A stretch of DNA of 64,000 bases from Brevibacterium mcbrellneri ATCC 49030 (GTDB taxonomy: Bacteria; Actinomycetota; Actinomycetes; Actinomycetales; Brevibacteriaceae), in assembly GCF_000178455.1 (NCBI RefSeq), contig NZ_ADNU01000012.1, positions 51,816 through 115,815 on the forward strand, given 5' to 3'. The notes below the pieces were generated by a model. That model was given only the letters and a program-made list of their open reading frames with translations. It was not told the DNA's origin and searched no databases. Numbering within the stretch: the first letter of the stretch is position 1; every line of letters starts with the position of its first letter. Made by a program: the position numbers and the translations under genes. This document shows positions 20,000 through 27,871 of the stretch, piece after piece.

Positions 20000-20825
20000 G
20001 AGTGTTTCGGGTGGCGGTGTGCCGGGCGCTGGCCCCTTGGGTGGGGACTCGCCAGTGTTGTACGAGGTCGAAGGTTGCGTGGCACATGTGACACTCGATA
20101 GCCCCAGCAACAGGAACGCGATCTCGCCGGCTCTTATCGACAGTTTGTTGGAGGCGTTCCAGGCGGCAGAGGAAAATGCTCAGGTACGTTCCGTGCGCCT
20201 GTCGCACACGGGCAACACCTTTTGTGCGGGAGCCGATCTCAAGGCGACGGGGACTTCTGTTGAAGCGCAGCGGCATATGGGTGAGAAAATGGCACAGCTT
20301 TTGCTGGCGATGCTGGAACACCCCAAACCGATTGTGGCGGTGGTTGACGGCCACGTGCGGGCCGGTGGGATGGGGATTATCGCCGCGGCCGATTCTGTGT
20401 TCGCCGGTCCGGCGGCAACCTTTGGGCTCAGTGAGGTGCGTATTGGGGTGACGCCGGCGTTGGTTTCGGCCGTAGTGCTACCGCGCATGACGCAGAGGAG
20501 TGCGTCGAGGTGGTTTATTGGTGGCGAGACGTTTTCAGCTCACGAAGCGTTAGAAGTTGGTTTCATTACCGAGGTGTGTTCTGAGTCTGAGGGCGACAAG
20601 AGCGCGTCTGGTGTTGCCGGTCAGCTTGAACAGGCATTTGCCAAGAGCGCGCCACGTGCCATGGCCGAATCCAAGAAGCTGGTCAATGCTCCAGTTGTGA
20701 GCAAGCTGGTGGCTGAACGCGATGCGTTGGTCGAGCTGTCGTGTCGCATGTTCATGTCCGAAGAAGCGCGTGCTGGCGTCCAGGCCTTTCAGAAGCGCCA
20801 ACCGGCGCCGTGGGATGTGAGCTAG
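19992..20825 (+). CDS. Enoyl-CoA hydratase/isomerase family protein
   Basis: 277 residues of the crotonase family (VRLSHTGNTFCAGADLKATG for the first oxyanion hole, VDGHVRAGGMGIIAAADSVF for the second, GLSEVRIGVTPALVSAVVLP). It overlaps the biotin carboxylase stop by eight bases, so it belongs to the same operon. By position it would hydrate the carboxylated enoyl-CoA (3-methylglutaconyl- or isohexenylglutaconyl-CoA). No HMG-CoA lyase follows in the window, so the cleavage step must be encoded elsewhere. Confidence 0.88.
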   Translation: MSESVSGGGVPGAGPLGGDSPVLYEVEGCVAHVTLDSPSNRNAISPALIDSLLEAFQAAEENAQVRSVRLSHTGNTFCAGADLKATGTSVEAQRHMGEKMAQLLLAMLEHPKPIVAVVDGHVRAGGMGIIAAADSVFAGPAATFGLSEVRIGVTPALVSAVVLPRMTQRSASRWFIGGETFSAHEALEVGFITEVCSESEGDKSASGVAGQLEQAFAKSAPRAMAESKKLVNAPVVSKLVAERDALVELSCRMFMSEEARAGVQAFQKRQPAPWDVS

Positions 20826-20861
20826 ACCGGGTGGTGAAGCTTCACCGCGCATCGGACATAT

Positions 20862-21518
20862 TTATGGCTGGTGTGTCTGGGGTTTCGTCTTAATCGTGCG
20901 CAACGTACGGATCCAGGAAGCTTTGATCTTGTTGCGCCGGTCTGAGTCGTCGGTGAGGACGTTCGCAAGACCTAGCCCTCGAGCCAAGTCGAGAGTCACC
21001 TGAACCGTTCGGAACGTATGTTCGTCGCTCACGTCTGCGTTGAGCAGATTGACAGCAAGGCCAAATGCTTTGCGGGCAAAGCGTTCCTCGAGGGGAACAA
21101 TAAGGTCGCGCAGCTTGTCATCTGTCATCGCTGCTGTCCACACCTGAAGTGAGGAGCTGAAGAGTTCGCCCACATAAAGGTCAAAGAGCAAATCAGCGAC
21201 AAAGCTGTATCGGTCCTGGTCACCCACATTTTTTACCTGCTCAAGAAGATAAGTTGTGCGCTCGTTAAACAAGTAGGTGAGTGCTGCCACAATCAGTTCT
21301 TCACGCGTGCGGAAATGGTGCTGAAGCGAACCTCTGCTAACCCCACTTCGCCGGGCAATTTCCGAGGTGGTCGCGCCTGTCCAGCCGAGCTCGGAGAGCG
21401 CAGACACAGTGCTTTCGAGCAACCGCTTTTGCGTGGCCCGGCTTCTGTCCTGTTTGGGTTCACGCACCGTCGACAATGAAGGACTCTGTTGTGACCGCGT
21501 GCCTGACTTTTCGACCAT
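20862..21518 (-). CDS. TetR family transcriptional regulator
   Basis: About 218 residues with an N-terminal TetR helix-turn-helix (TTSEIARRSGVSRGSLQHHF) preceded by a basic segment, and a helical ligand domain. The frame stays open to 22067, but that region runs through the tRNA-Arg gene, so the ATG at 21518 is the sensible start although its ribosome binding site is weak. It is convergent with the carboxylase-hydratase operon and is the obvious candidate to control the two divergent acyl-CoA transcripts. A perfect palindrome just upstream of the start could be its own operator. Confidence 0.85.
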   Translation of the reverse strand: MVEKSGTRSQQSPSLSTVREPKQDRSRATQKRLLESTVSALSELGWTGATTSEIARRSGVSRGSLQHHFRTREELIVAALTYLFNERTTYLLEQVKNVGDQDRYSFVADLLFDLYVGELFSSSLQVWTAAMTDDKLRDLIVPLEERFARKAFGLAVNLLNADVSDEHTFRTVQVTLDLARGLGLANVLTDDSDRRNKIKASWIRTLRTIKTKPQTHQP

Positions 21519-21528
21519 ACGGGTAAAT

Positions 21529-21549
21529 ACTAGTGAAGTGGCCACTGGT
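21529..21549. promoter_or_regulatory. Candidate TetR operator
   Basis: Imperfect palindrome ACTAGTG...CACTGGT with a perfect ten-base core AGTGGCCACT (21537-21546), 11 to 31 bases upstream of the TetR start. Position and symmetry suggest autoregulation. No second copy was looked for systematically in the divergent 14236-14386 region. Confidence 0.35.
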
Positions 21550-21622
21550 TTATGCGGTTCACCGCAGCGTGGCGCGCAACAAGCGCGCCTGAAACTCCAG
21601 TGGTACACTTGTCGAGGTTCCC

Positions 21623-21695
21623 GCCCGCGTAGCTCAGTGGATAGAGCGTCTGCCTCCGGAGCAGAAGGTCGTAGGTTCGAATCCTGTCGCGGGCA
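21623..21695 (+). tRNA. tRNA-Arg (anticodon CCG)
   Basis: A full cloverleaf can be drawn: acceptor GCCCGCG/CGCGGGC, D arm GCTC...GAGC, anticodon stem TCTGC/GCAGA with loop CTCCGGA (anticodon CCG, reading CGG), T arm GTAGG-TTCGAAT-CCTGT with one G-T pair, and discriminator A. CCA is not encoded. It lies between the TetR gene and a membrane protein gene. Confidence 0.95.
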
Positions 21696-21700
21696 CCGTG

Positions 21701-21735
21701 TGATCAGTCGGGACATCGTTGACATTGTCAGTCGC
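21701..21735 (+). repeat. 35-base repeat copy 1, just 3' of tRNA-Arg
   Basis: Sequence beginning TGATCAGTCGGGACAT and ending ATTGTCAGTCGC. The reverse complement of 63950-63984 matches it at 34 of 35 bases. Both copies start a few bases after a tRNA 3' end. It resembles an insertion-sequence terminal repeat, but no transposase is next to it. Confidence 0.75.
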
Positions 21736-21754
21736 CTTGATCGTGCGAAAGACG

Positions 21755-22546
21755 CTAGTTGTACTTCGAGATATCGATGTCGAAGTACATGATGAGCGCC
21801 ATGGCCCATGTGCCGATCAGGGTAAAGAAGCCCAGGAAGCGCAGGTGCCCTACGATCGTTTTGTCGTGGGACCCCTTGCGTTTTGCCTGAGCGGCCAGAA
21901 CCCACGCTGTCACAGCGCCTCCCACCGAGAGCACTACAGCGGCCAGTGCGACAAACATGCGTGGCAACATCGCAACTGGTTGCGCCCACAGCACGCCCAC
22001 CACAATCACAACGATGAAGAACAGTACCCATCCAAAAATGCTGAGGATGGGGCGTGCGAGCGTCCAACGGGCTGGAGCCGCAAGAATGACCGCAAAGAAC
22101 ACGACAAATGCTGCAATAGTGAATAAAAAACCTGCGGTGAGCGGAGTTGACTCAGTGCCCTCTCGGAACATCAATCCGGTGAGCGCGCCAGTCCAGAAAC
22201 CCAGCAGCAACACAAACACCAAGCCGATTCCACCAAGGTGAACGGGATTGCCAATTCGCTTGCCCAGAGACATGACTGACTCGTTTTTATGCGCCTCACT
22301 TTCCGAGGCGGCAAAGACAGCTTCAGGATTCCTTGTGACCATGTCGGCAAAGCGATATGGATCGCCCAGAGTCTGTGGCAAATGCGAACCGCCCGATGAC
22401 GCAACGACGCGTTGAAGATGGTCCACCGTCCGGTTCACCGTGGCATGATCCACCCCGTTGTTATTCAGCCGATGGACAACAGCCCATGCCCACTGTGCGT
22501 CTGCTCCTTGAAGATCGCCAATGGGGCGGTGCGGTGAGTTTGACAT
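21755..22546 (-). CDS. Multi-helix membrane protein of unknown function
   Basis: 263 residues. The first 100 or so are soluble (HRLNNNGVDHATVNRTVDHL), followed by about six membrane helices (GGIGLVFVLLLGFWTGALTG, TAGFLFTIAAFVVFFAVILA, ILSIFGWVLFFIVVIVVGVL, MFVALAAVVLSVGGAVTAWV, FLGFFTLIGTWAMALIMYF). The soluble part resembles the HAAS-type domain found before membrane segments in actinobacterial proteins, but I cannot name the family. It lies between tRNA-Arg and a secreted protease gene, all on the minus strand except the tRNA. Confidence 0.7.
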   Translation of the reverse strand: MSNSPHRPIGDLQGADAQWAWAVVHRLNNNGVDHATVNRTVDHLQRVVASSGGSHLPQTLGDPYRFADMVTRNPEAVFAASESEAHKNESVMSLGKRIGNPVHLGGIGLVFVLLLGFWTGALTGLMFREGTESTPLTAGFLFTIAAFVVFFAVILAAPARWTLARPILSIFGWVLFFIVVIVVGVLWAQPVAMLPRMFVALAAVVLSVGGAVTAWVLAAQAKRKGSHDKTIVGHLRFLGFFTLIGTWAMALIMYFDIDISKYN

Positions 22547-22590
22547 GTTTCGACTATAACCACCTTGTCGAGACCAGCAGGCGAAATAGA

Positions 22591-22622
22591 GTAGCCCCTC
22601 GCTACTGTGAGCGAGGGGCTAC
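22591..22622 (-). terminator. Terminator of the S1 protease gene
   Basis: Perfect 12-base arms GTAGCCCCTCGC / GCGAGGGGCTAC with an 8-base loop, 30 bases after the protease stop, followed on the minus strand by TCTATTTC. The T run is weak, but the stem is very stable. Confidence 0.8.
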
Positions 22623-22652
22623 GCATGTGTGGTAGAGCTGAGGGAACGTGTC

Positions 22653-23873
22653 CTATCCGAATGCCAGGCCATAGTAGTTCAGGGCGTCGGTGACGGGCTG
22701 AAAGTACGACTGGCCCTTAACATAACCGCCGTTGAAACCACAGCGCTGCGCTGCCGGGCCGCCGGAGGTCATACCTACTGCATAACCGCCCGAAGTGTAC
22801 GCGCCTCCGGAGTCACCGGCTGCTGTGCACACGGTTGATGCGCCCAAGCCAGACACACTGGCAACGGATCGCCCTGCGTTATCCGTGTAGTTCACGGTGG
22901 AGTTGTACGCAGTCACTTTCCCGCAGGTAATACCTGAGGTGGCGCCAGTACGGCACACATCGGTTCCCACTGGTGCCTGCCACGCGCCTCGGGATGAACC
23001 TGAAATCCTTGCTCCTGAACCGTACGTGTTCACGTTCGTTGAGAGTTCTGATCCTCGTGACAGAACGACGTAGCCGAGGTCGCGGTCGGGGCGACCGTCA
23101 TAGGAGCGGAATGCTGTGCGTCCTTGGGTGGCAAAAAGGCTGCCTTGGGCGAAGAAGCTCTGTTGTCCTTCTATACAGTGACCAGCCCACACCATAACTT
23201 TCTGACCGTCACTCGTGGTTGCGGGGAATCCGGCTGAACAGTAGCCACCGGACCTCATGCTGATCTTGTCTCCACCGGACGCGCGAGCTTGGACCTGGTT
23301 GGGGGTTCCTTCTCTCAGCTCAACTGCGTCACCGAACTGCTTAGCTTTTTTCACAAGATCCGAGTTGGCGTTTTTCTTTGTGACAGTAATGACGACCCGG
23401 TCCTTGGCGACGTCGGGGGTCACAGCTGAAACATCGCTACGGTCTTTCACCTTGTTAAGTGTGTTAACGATTTCGTTGAGCTTGCTTTCACCGTGCTTCG
23501 CTTGACGGACCTTCAAGCCGGCTTTCTTAGCGTCTTTTTCGGCCGTGCTTCCCTGTGGAGCCTGAACCACTAATGAGTTGTTCTTGTCGAAGAAAGCTCC
23601 GTCGTAAGAGTGGCCCTTCTTATTTAAGTCATACAAGTTGTTGTTCTGGTCAGTCTGCTTCTCAAGGTGGGCTCGCTGAGCAGCCTCAGAACGGCCCGAC
23701 GATTTGGCCATGATTTTTACCTGCTCGTCACTAAACGATGGGTCGACGTGCTTGACTTCAGGTGAAGTTTTTGCCGGTTTAGGATCGGCATGAACAGGGG
23801 CTGGTTGTGCAATGGTCAACCCGGATAGGGTAAAAGCTCCAGCTAGTGCAGTACATAGGACTTTCTTCTTCAC
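22653..23873 (-). CDS. Secreted S1 family serine protease (alpha-lytic/streptogrisin type) with propeptide
   Basis: About 406 residues. A signal peptide (VKKKVLCTALAGAFTLSGLT, cut after VHA) is followed by a long pro-region of about 170 residues rich in Lys and Asp, then a chymotrypsin-fold domain. The triad is clear: His in WAGHC, Asp in DRDLGYVVL, Ser in AAGDSGGAYTSG. Cys pairs around these (GGYCSAGF with AGHC, VCRTGATSGITCG, VCTAAGDSGG with QRCG) fit the disulfides of alpha-lytic-type enzymes. GTG at 23873 has GAGGAG seven bases upstream. It is divergent from a tiny secreted-peptide gene and close to a two-component system. Confidence 0.92.
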   Translation of the reverse strand: MKKKVLCTALAGAFTLSGLTIAQPAPVHADPKPAKTSPEVKHVDPSFSDEQVKIMAKSSGRSEAAQRAHLEKQTDQNNNLYDLNKKGHSYDGAFFDKNNSLVVQAPQGSTAEKDAKKAGLKVRQAKHGESKLNEIVNTLNKVKDRSDVSAVTPDVAKDRVVITVTKKNANSDLVKKAKQFGDAVELREGTPNQVQARASGGDKISMRSGGYCSAGFPATTSDGQKVMVWAGHCIEGQQSFFAQGSLFATQGRTAFRSYDGRPDRDLGYVVLSRGSELSTNVNTYGSGARISGSSRGAWQAPVGTDVCRTGATSGITCGKVTAYNSTVNYTDNAGRSVASVSGLGASTVCTAAGDSGGAYTSGGYAVGMTSGGPAAQRCGFNGGYVKGQSYFQPVTDALNYYGLAFG

Positions 23874-23938
23874 TGTGTTCTCCTCATCTTGGTTACGAAC
23901 ATCTCTACTGTTTCTCAACATGAAGCTGGTCACTATTG

Positions 23939-23977
23939 GGCTGAGGTTAGTTTCTTGACGATCTTTGGCTGAGGTTA
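23939..23977. promoter_or_regulatory. Direct repeat in the protease/peptide intergenic region
   Basis: The 11-mer GGCTGAGGTTA occurs at 23939-23949 and again at 23967-23977, 28 bases apart, upstream of both the protease and the small secreted peptide. It may be a regulator site, possibly for the LuxR-type response regulator encoded nearby. Confidence 0.35.
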
Positions 23978-24050
23978 CCGAGACGTTCGTGGGTTGCCTA
24001 TGACGAAAGTGGTATTGCTTGGAGCGATCTTCCACCAGCACTATAGAAGT

Positions 24051-24206
24051 ATGAAAAAACTCACTGTCGCAGTCGTGTCGGGCCTTTTAGTTTTCGGGTC
24101 CGCTTCCCCTGTTGCCGCGGTTACTCATGAAGCCCTTCAACTTCCGTGGTTTTGCTACATGGGTCGTCCAATTATTGGAATTTGCCCAGCTGAAATGCTC
24201 AAGTAG
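24051..24206 (+). CDS. Small secreted peptide (51 residues)
   Basis: Begins with a textbook signal peptide (MKKLTVAVVSGLLVFGSASP, likely cut after VAA), leaving about 28 residues with two Cys (WFCYMGRPIIGICPAEMLK). No homologue is recognised. There is no Shine-Dalgarno sequence, but TTGGAG (24019-24024) and TATAGA (24042-24047), 17 bases apart, form a promoter ending only three bases before the ATG, consistent with a leaderless or nearly leaderless transcript. It is divergent from the S1 protease and followed by a histidine kinase. The two Cys could form a disulfide loop. A signalling or antimicrobial role is only an inference from position. Confidence 0.6.
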   Translation: MKKLTVAVVSGLLVFGSASPVAAVTHEALQLPWFCYMGRPIIGICPAEMLK

Positions 24207-24251
24207 CTAGACCAGAGCGCCTGCCATGAAATAGAACGTAAACTGCACAGT

Positions 24252-25463
24252 GTGTTGTATGATCTTGCAATGTGCAAAATGGGTCGCGGAGTAAGGGACG
24301 AATCGCACACGGTCAGAAGTAGCATCATTCCTCTGACTCTTGCAGGCCTCTTTGCGCTGTCGAGTTTGCTTGATCAATCGACATACACGCTTGGCCTAGA
24401 CGCAGTTATCATCGTGCTGGTTATCAGCGCAGGTATCGCTCTTATGGCGGTGAACCCGTGGATCACCGTTGGTGTATGTGCGCTGGCGGTTATTGCAACG
24501 GTCATGGTTGATGTCACATTCTTTGGTGTTGCGGCTCTACTGCTGCCTATGACTGCTGGTTATATGGTTGTCCGGGGTACCCAGGGTGCAGCCTACGCTT
24601 TCATGCTTGTCGTAGCCGTTCTGTTAAGTGGAGCCGTTATGACGTCCGAGGTGTCATACGAAGTTCTCGTGTCATCCGTCATGTTCTGGGTGATCGCTGG
24701 TGTCATTGCATTGGGCGGAGGGCATTTGGTTCGGCACTTGCTACTGCGTGAAGCGCGCATAAAGGAACGTGCCCGCCTTACGCTCGACGAACTCAGAACT
24801 GAGCTGTCGCGCGATCTCCACGACTCGATTGGCGGAGTCCTTACCCGTGTTTCGCTTCTTGCTCAGCAGGCGCGCATGTCTGAACCTGCCAAAGTGGCGG
24901 CGAACTTGGAGCAGATCGTCAAGGAGACTCACTTTGCGACTGGCGAAATTCGTGTTCTTCTCAGCCGACTGCGGACACTTGACGACAAAATCCAAGGCGC
25001 GCGACCACCTCGGGACATCGAGCAAACGTGTGGCGACAAAGTGTGTGCAGCAACCACCACAACTGTGGAGGACATCAGGTGCACCATTCTTCGTTTCTCT
25101 AATCAACTGGATGCCTACGGGTTCGCCGTGGAAGTGTATGCGGCGCCGTCCGGGATTAGCGTCTTACAAAACTACTCAGGTGTGGTCAACCGGCTTTTTC
25201 ATGAAGCGTTACTTAACACGGTGAAGTATGCTGACCCCGAATCGCCCGTCCGTCTCATAGTCGACCTCAACGACAACGCAACGGTTGTCTTCTCAAACGC
25301 AATCAGAGAAGACGCCTCGTGTGCGGACAGCTCAGGATTTGGGTTGGCCTCCCTTGCACGCGACTTCATCGCGCACGGTGGCTCGCTGACCATCACGCGG
25401 GAGCGCTCACATGAAGGCAAAGAGCAATGGGTTTTGTTGACCCAGCTGCCAGTCGCCCACTGA
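24252..25463 (+). CDS. Sensor histidine kinase, NarL-type partner (HisKA_3)
   Basis: About 403 residues. Five or six membrane helices fill residues 25-165 with almost no extracellular loops, so the sensor is intramembrane. The H-box is ELSRDLHDSIGGVLTRVSLL with the phospho-acceptor His, the N-box is LFHEALLNTVKYADPESP, and a G-box remnant is SSGFGLASLARDF. The start is uncertain; ATGs at 24252, 24270 and 24279 are all possible and none has a clear ribosome binding site. The response regulator gene follows 11 bases later. The ligand is unknown, and the small secreted peptide next door is a candidate. Confidence 0.87.
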   Translation: MLYDLAMCKMGRGVRDESHTVRSSIIPLTLAGLFALSSLLDQSTYTLGLDAVIIVLVISAGIALMAVNPWITVGVCALAVIATVMVDVTFFGVAALLLPMTAGYMVVRGTQGAAYAFMLVVAVLLSGAVMTSEVSYEVLVSSVMFWVIAGVIALGGGHLVRHLLLREARIKERARLTLDELRTELSRDLHDSIGGVLTRVSLLAQQARMSEPAKVAANLEQIVKETHFATGEIRVLLSRLRTLDDKIQGARPPRDIEQTCGDKVCAATTTTVEDIRCTILRFSNQLDAYGFAVEVYAAPSGISVLQNYSGVVNRLFHEALLNTVKYADPESPVRLIVDLNDNATVVFSNAIREDASCADSSGFGLASLARDFIAHGGSLTITRERSHEGKEQWVLLTQLPVAH

Positions 25464-25474
25464 AGGATGGTGTC

Positions 25475-26161
25475 ATGACTGTTTCAGTCACGCGTGTGAG
25501 CGTAGTTGACGACGACCCGTTGGCACGCAAGATTATTTGCGAACTGCTTAACGCTCAAAACGAACTGAGTGTGGTGAGCTCTTATGACGATGGCCAAGCC
25601 CTCATCGACGACCTCGACCGAGACACTGCGCCACAAACAGATGTGTATCTGTGCGATATAGCTATGCCACAACTGGACGGTATCGACACGACGAAGGCCA
25701 TACGCGAACGCGGAGATACCACCCCTATAATGCTTCTCACCTCCTATGATGTAGAAGAGCGTTTCATACAAGGCATGCAGGCTGGAGCAAACGGATATCT
25801 CATTAAGACCTCCGATATAAGCCAGATCAGAGCCGCGATTCTCTCTATAGCTAGCGGCACTGCTGTGTTCTCACCAGATGCGGCTGGGTTTTCTCGCGCG
25901 GTGGTGGCTAATGAAGCCCCCGGGCAAACACCGGCGGACCTTTACGGCCTAACTGAACGGGAAGAAGCAATTCTTACGCAGCTGTGTCGCGGGCAGTCCA
26001 ACTACGAAATTGCGCGTTTCCTGGGCATCAGTGAAGGCACGGTCAAAGTCCACATCACGTCGATCATGAAAAAGGCCAATGTGCGGTCGCGCTTGGAGCT
26101 TGTGGTTCAGGCGTTTAATTCGGGAGCCGTGCAACCTATGCGCACTGACGGATACCGCTAG
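25475..26161 (+). CDS. NarL/FixJ family response regulator
   Basis: 228 residues. The receiver domain shows the acidic pocket VVDDDPLARK, phospho-acceptor Asp in VYLCDIAMPQLDG, the Thr/Ser in LLTSYD and the Lys in NGYLIKTSD. A LuxR-type helix-turn-helix closes the protein (LTEREEAILTQLCRGQSNYE, FLGISEGTVKVHITSIMKKA). ATG at 25475 has AAGGA eight bases upstream; a longer in-frame start at 25427 would overlap the kinase gene. It forms a two-component system with the preceding kinase. Targets are unknown, though the divergent protease/peptide promoters lie only 1.5 kb away. Confidence 0.93.
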   Translation: MTVSVTRVSVVDDDPLARKIICELLNAQNELSVVSSYDDGQALIDDLDRDTAPQTDVYLCDIAMPQLDGIDTTKAIRERGDTTPIMLLTSYDVEERFIQGMQAGANGYLIKTSDISQIRAAILSIASGTAVFSPDAAGFSRAVVANEAPGQTPADLYGLTEREEAILTQLCRGQSNYEIARFLGISEGTVKVHITSIMKKANVRSRLELVVQAFNSGAVQPMRTDGYR

Positions 26162-26230
26162 GCGCAAACCTTGTTCATAAAACGCCATCCAGTTGTGTTC
26201 GTCTGACATGCACCGATTAGGCTAGGGCAT

Positions 26231-27871
26231 GTGACACCCGAAGAACTCAAACTCGCTATTGAACAGGCCATCTCCGCGTACAACGAAACGCACGGAACGA
26301 ACGTGGAGGTGCCTGCCAAACTTGTCGTTGAACGCCCAAAGAATCGTGACCACGGTGACTGGGCAACCAACGTGGCTTTGCAGACCGCTAAGAAGACTGG
26401 GTTGCAGCCGCGTGAACTGGCAACCGGCCTGGCTCAGATTCTGAGCGATGTTGACGGGATTGAAAAGGCCGAGGTGGCCGGCCCTGGCTTCTTAAACATC
26501 ACCTTGGCAGCGGGTGCGGCTGGCAAGCTCGCAGCCGACATCGTTTCGGCTGGTCGCGAATATGGGCGTGGAGAATCACTCAAAGACTCCACCATTAACT
26601 TGGAATTCGTGTCGGCTAACCCAACTGGCCCACTGCACATTGGGCACACGCGTTGGGCGGCCCTCGGAGACGCCATTGGTCGCGTACTCAAAGCGGCCGG
26701 TGCCACTGTGACGACTGAGTATTACATCAACGACGCCGGTTCCCAGATGGATACCTTCGCCAACTCAGTACTTGCGCGTATGCGGGGCAAGGACGTGCCC
26801 GAAGGTGGGTACCCCGGCCAGTACATCGCCGATATCGCCCGTGAACTGCTCAGTCGCCACCCAGAGTGGAACGACGCAAAAGACGAAGACATTTTCGAGC
26901 AGGTCAAAGACGAAGCGTACAAAGCGCAGCTGAAAGACATTTCGGACACCCTGGAGTCCTTTGGCGTGCACTTTGACACGTGGTTCTCCGAACGCACTCT
27001 GCACGACACCGGAGCCATCGCCGAGGCGGTCGAACGTCTGCGCGAACAGGGCCACGTCTTCGAAAACGAAGGCGCTATTTGGTTGCGCACCACCGACTTC
27101 GGGGATGACAAGGACCGTGTTTTGGTGCGCTCAGATGGAGTTCCCACCTACTTCGCCGCTGACGCCGCGTACTACCTCAATAAACGCGATCGTGGTTTTG
27201 AAGAAAAGATCTACCTTCTGGGCGCTGACCACCACGGATACGTCGGGCGCCTCAAAGCCTTGGCCGCGACAGCCGGCGACGACCCCAACCGCAACATCGA
27301 AATTCTCATCGGACAGCTCATTTCCGTTAACGGGGCGCGTCTGTCCAAGCGCGCTGGCAACATCATCGAACTACGTGACCTTGTGGAGTGGCTCGGCTCG
27401 GACGCAGTCCGCTACTCGCTGGCTCGCACCCCAGCCGACTCACCACTGGCACTGGACCCTGAGGTACTCAAGTCCGCCAGCAACGACAACCCCGTCTACT
27501 ACGTCCAGTACGCGCATGCTCGCGCGAAGAGCGTGGAGCGGAAAGCCACCTCGGCGGGCGTTTCCACCGACTCCTTTGACCCGGCAACCCTGCAGGACCC
27601 CACTGAAGCGGCACTGCTGTCCGCGCTCGCAGACTACCCACGCGTTGTGGCCCAGTCCGCCCAGTTGCGAGAGCCTCACCGGGTAGCCAGGTACTTGGAA
27701 TCTCTCGCCGGACTCTTCCACAAGTGGTACGACGCATGCCGCGTGACTCCCTTGGGTGATGACCCGGTTGAACCGGTTCATTCTTCTCGCCTGATGCTGG
27801 ACATGGCAACCGCAACAGTCTTGTCGAACGGTCTGGACCTCATGGGCGTTTCTGCCCCTGAAAGGATGTAA
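26231..27871 (+). CDS. argS: Arginyl-tRNA synthetase
   Basis: 546 residues of class Ia ArgRS. The N-terminal Add1 domain is followed by the HIGH-type motif NPTGPLHIGHTRWAALGD, the KMSKS-equivalent SKRAGNIIELRDLV, and the C-terminal anticodon-binding domain ending in LDLMGVSAPERM. The GTG start at 26231 gives the usual N-terminus. Its stop overlaps the ATG of lysA by one base (TAATG), placing it at the head of the lysA-hom-thrC-thrB run, an arrangement common in actinobacteria. Confidence 0.96.
   Translation: MTPEELKLAIEQAISAYNETHGTNVEVPAKLVVERPKNRDHGDWATNVALQTAKKTGLQPRELATGLAQILSDVDGIEKAEVAGPGFLNITLAAGAAGKLAADIVSAGREYGRGESLKDSTINLEFVSANPTGPLHIGHTRWAALGDAIGRVLKAAGATVTTEYYINDAGSQMDTFANSVLARMRGKDVPEGGYPGQYIADIARELLSRHPEWNDAKDEDIFEQVKDEAYKAQLKDISDTLESFGVHFDTWFSERTLHDTGAIAEAVERLREQGHVFENEGAIWLRTTDFGDDKDRVLVRSDGVPTYFAADAAYYLNKRDRGFEEKIYLLGADHHGYVGRLKALAATAGDDPNRNIEILIGQLISVNGARLSKRAGNIIELRDLVEWLGSDAVRYSLARTPADSPLALDPEVLKSASNDNPVYYVQYAHARAKSVERKATSAGVSTDSFDPATLQDPTEAALLSALADYPRVVAQSAQLREPHRVARYLESLAGLFHKWYDACRVTPLGDDPVEPVHSSRLMLDMATATVLSNGLDLMGVSAPERM

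Noticed and set aside
21519..22067. N-terminal extension of the TetR gene to 22067
   Set aside because: It runs antisense through tRNA-Arg and into the next gene; the TetR domain is complete from 21518.
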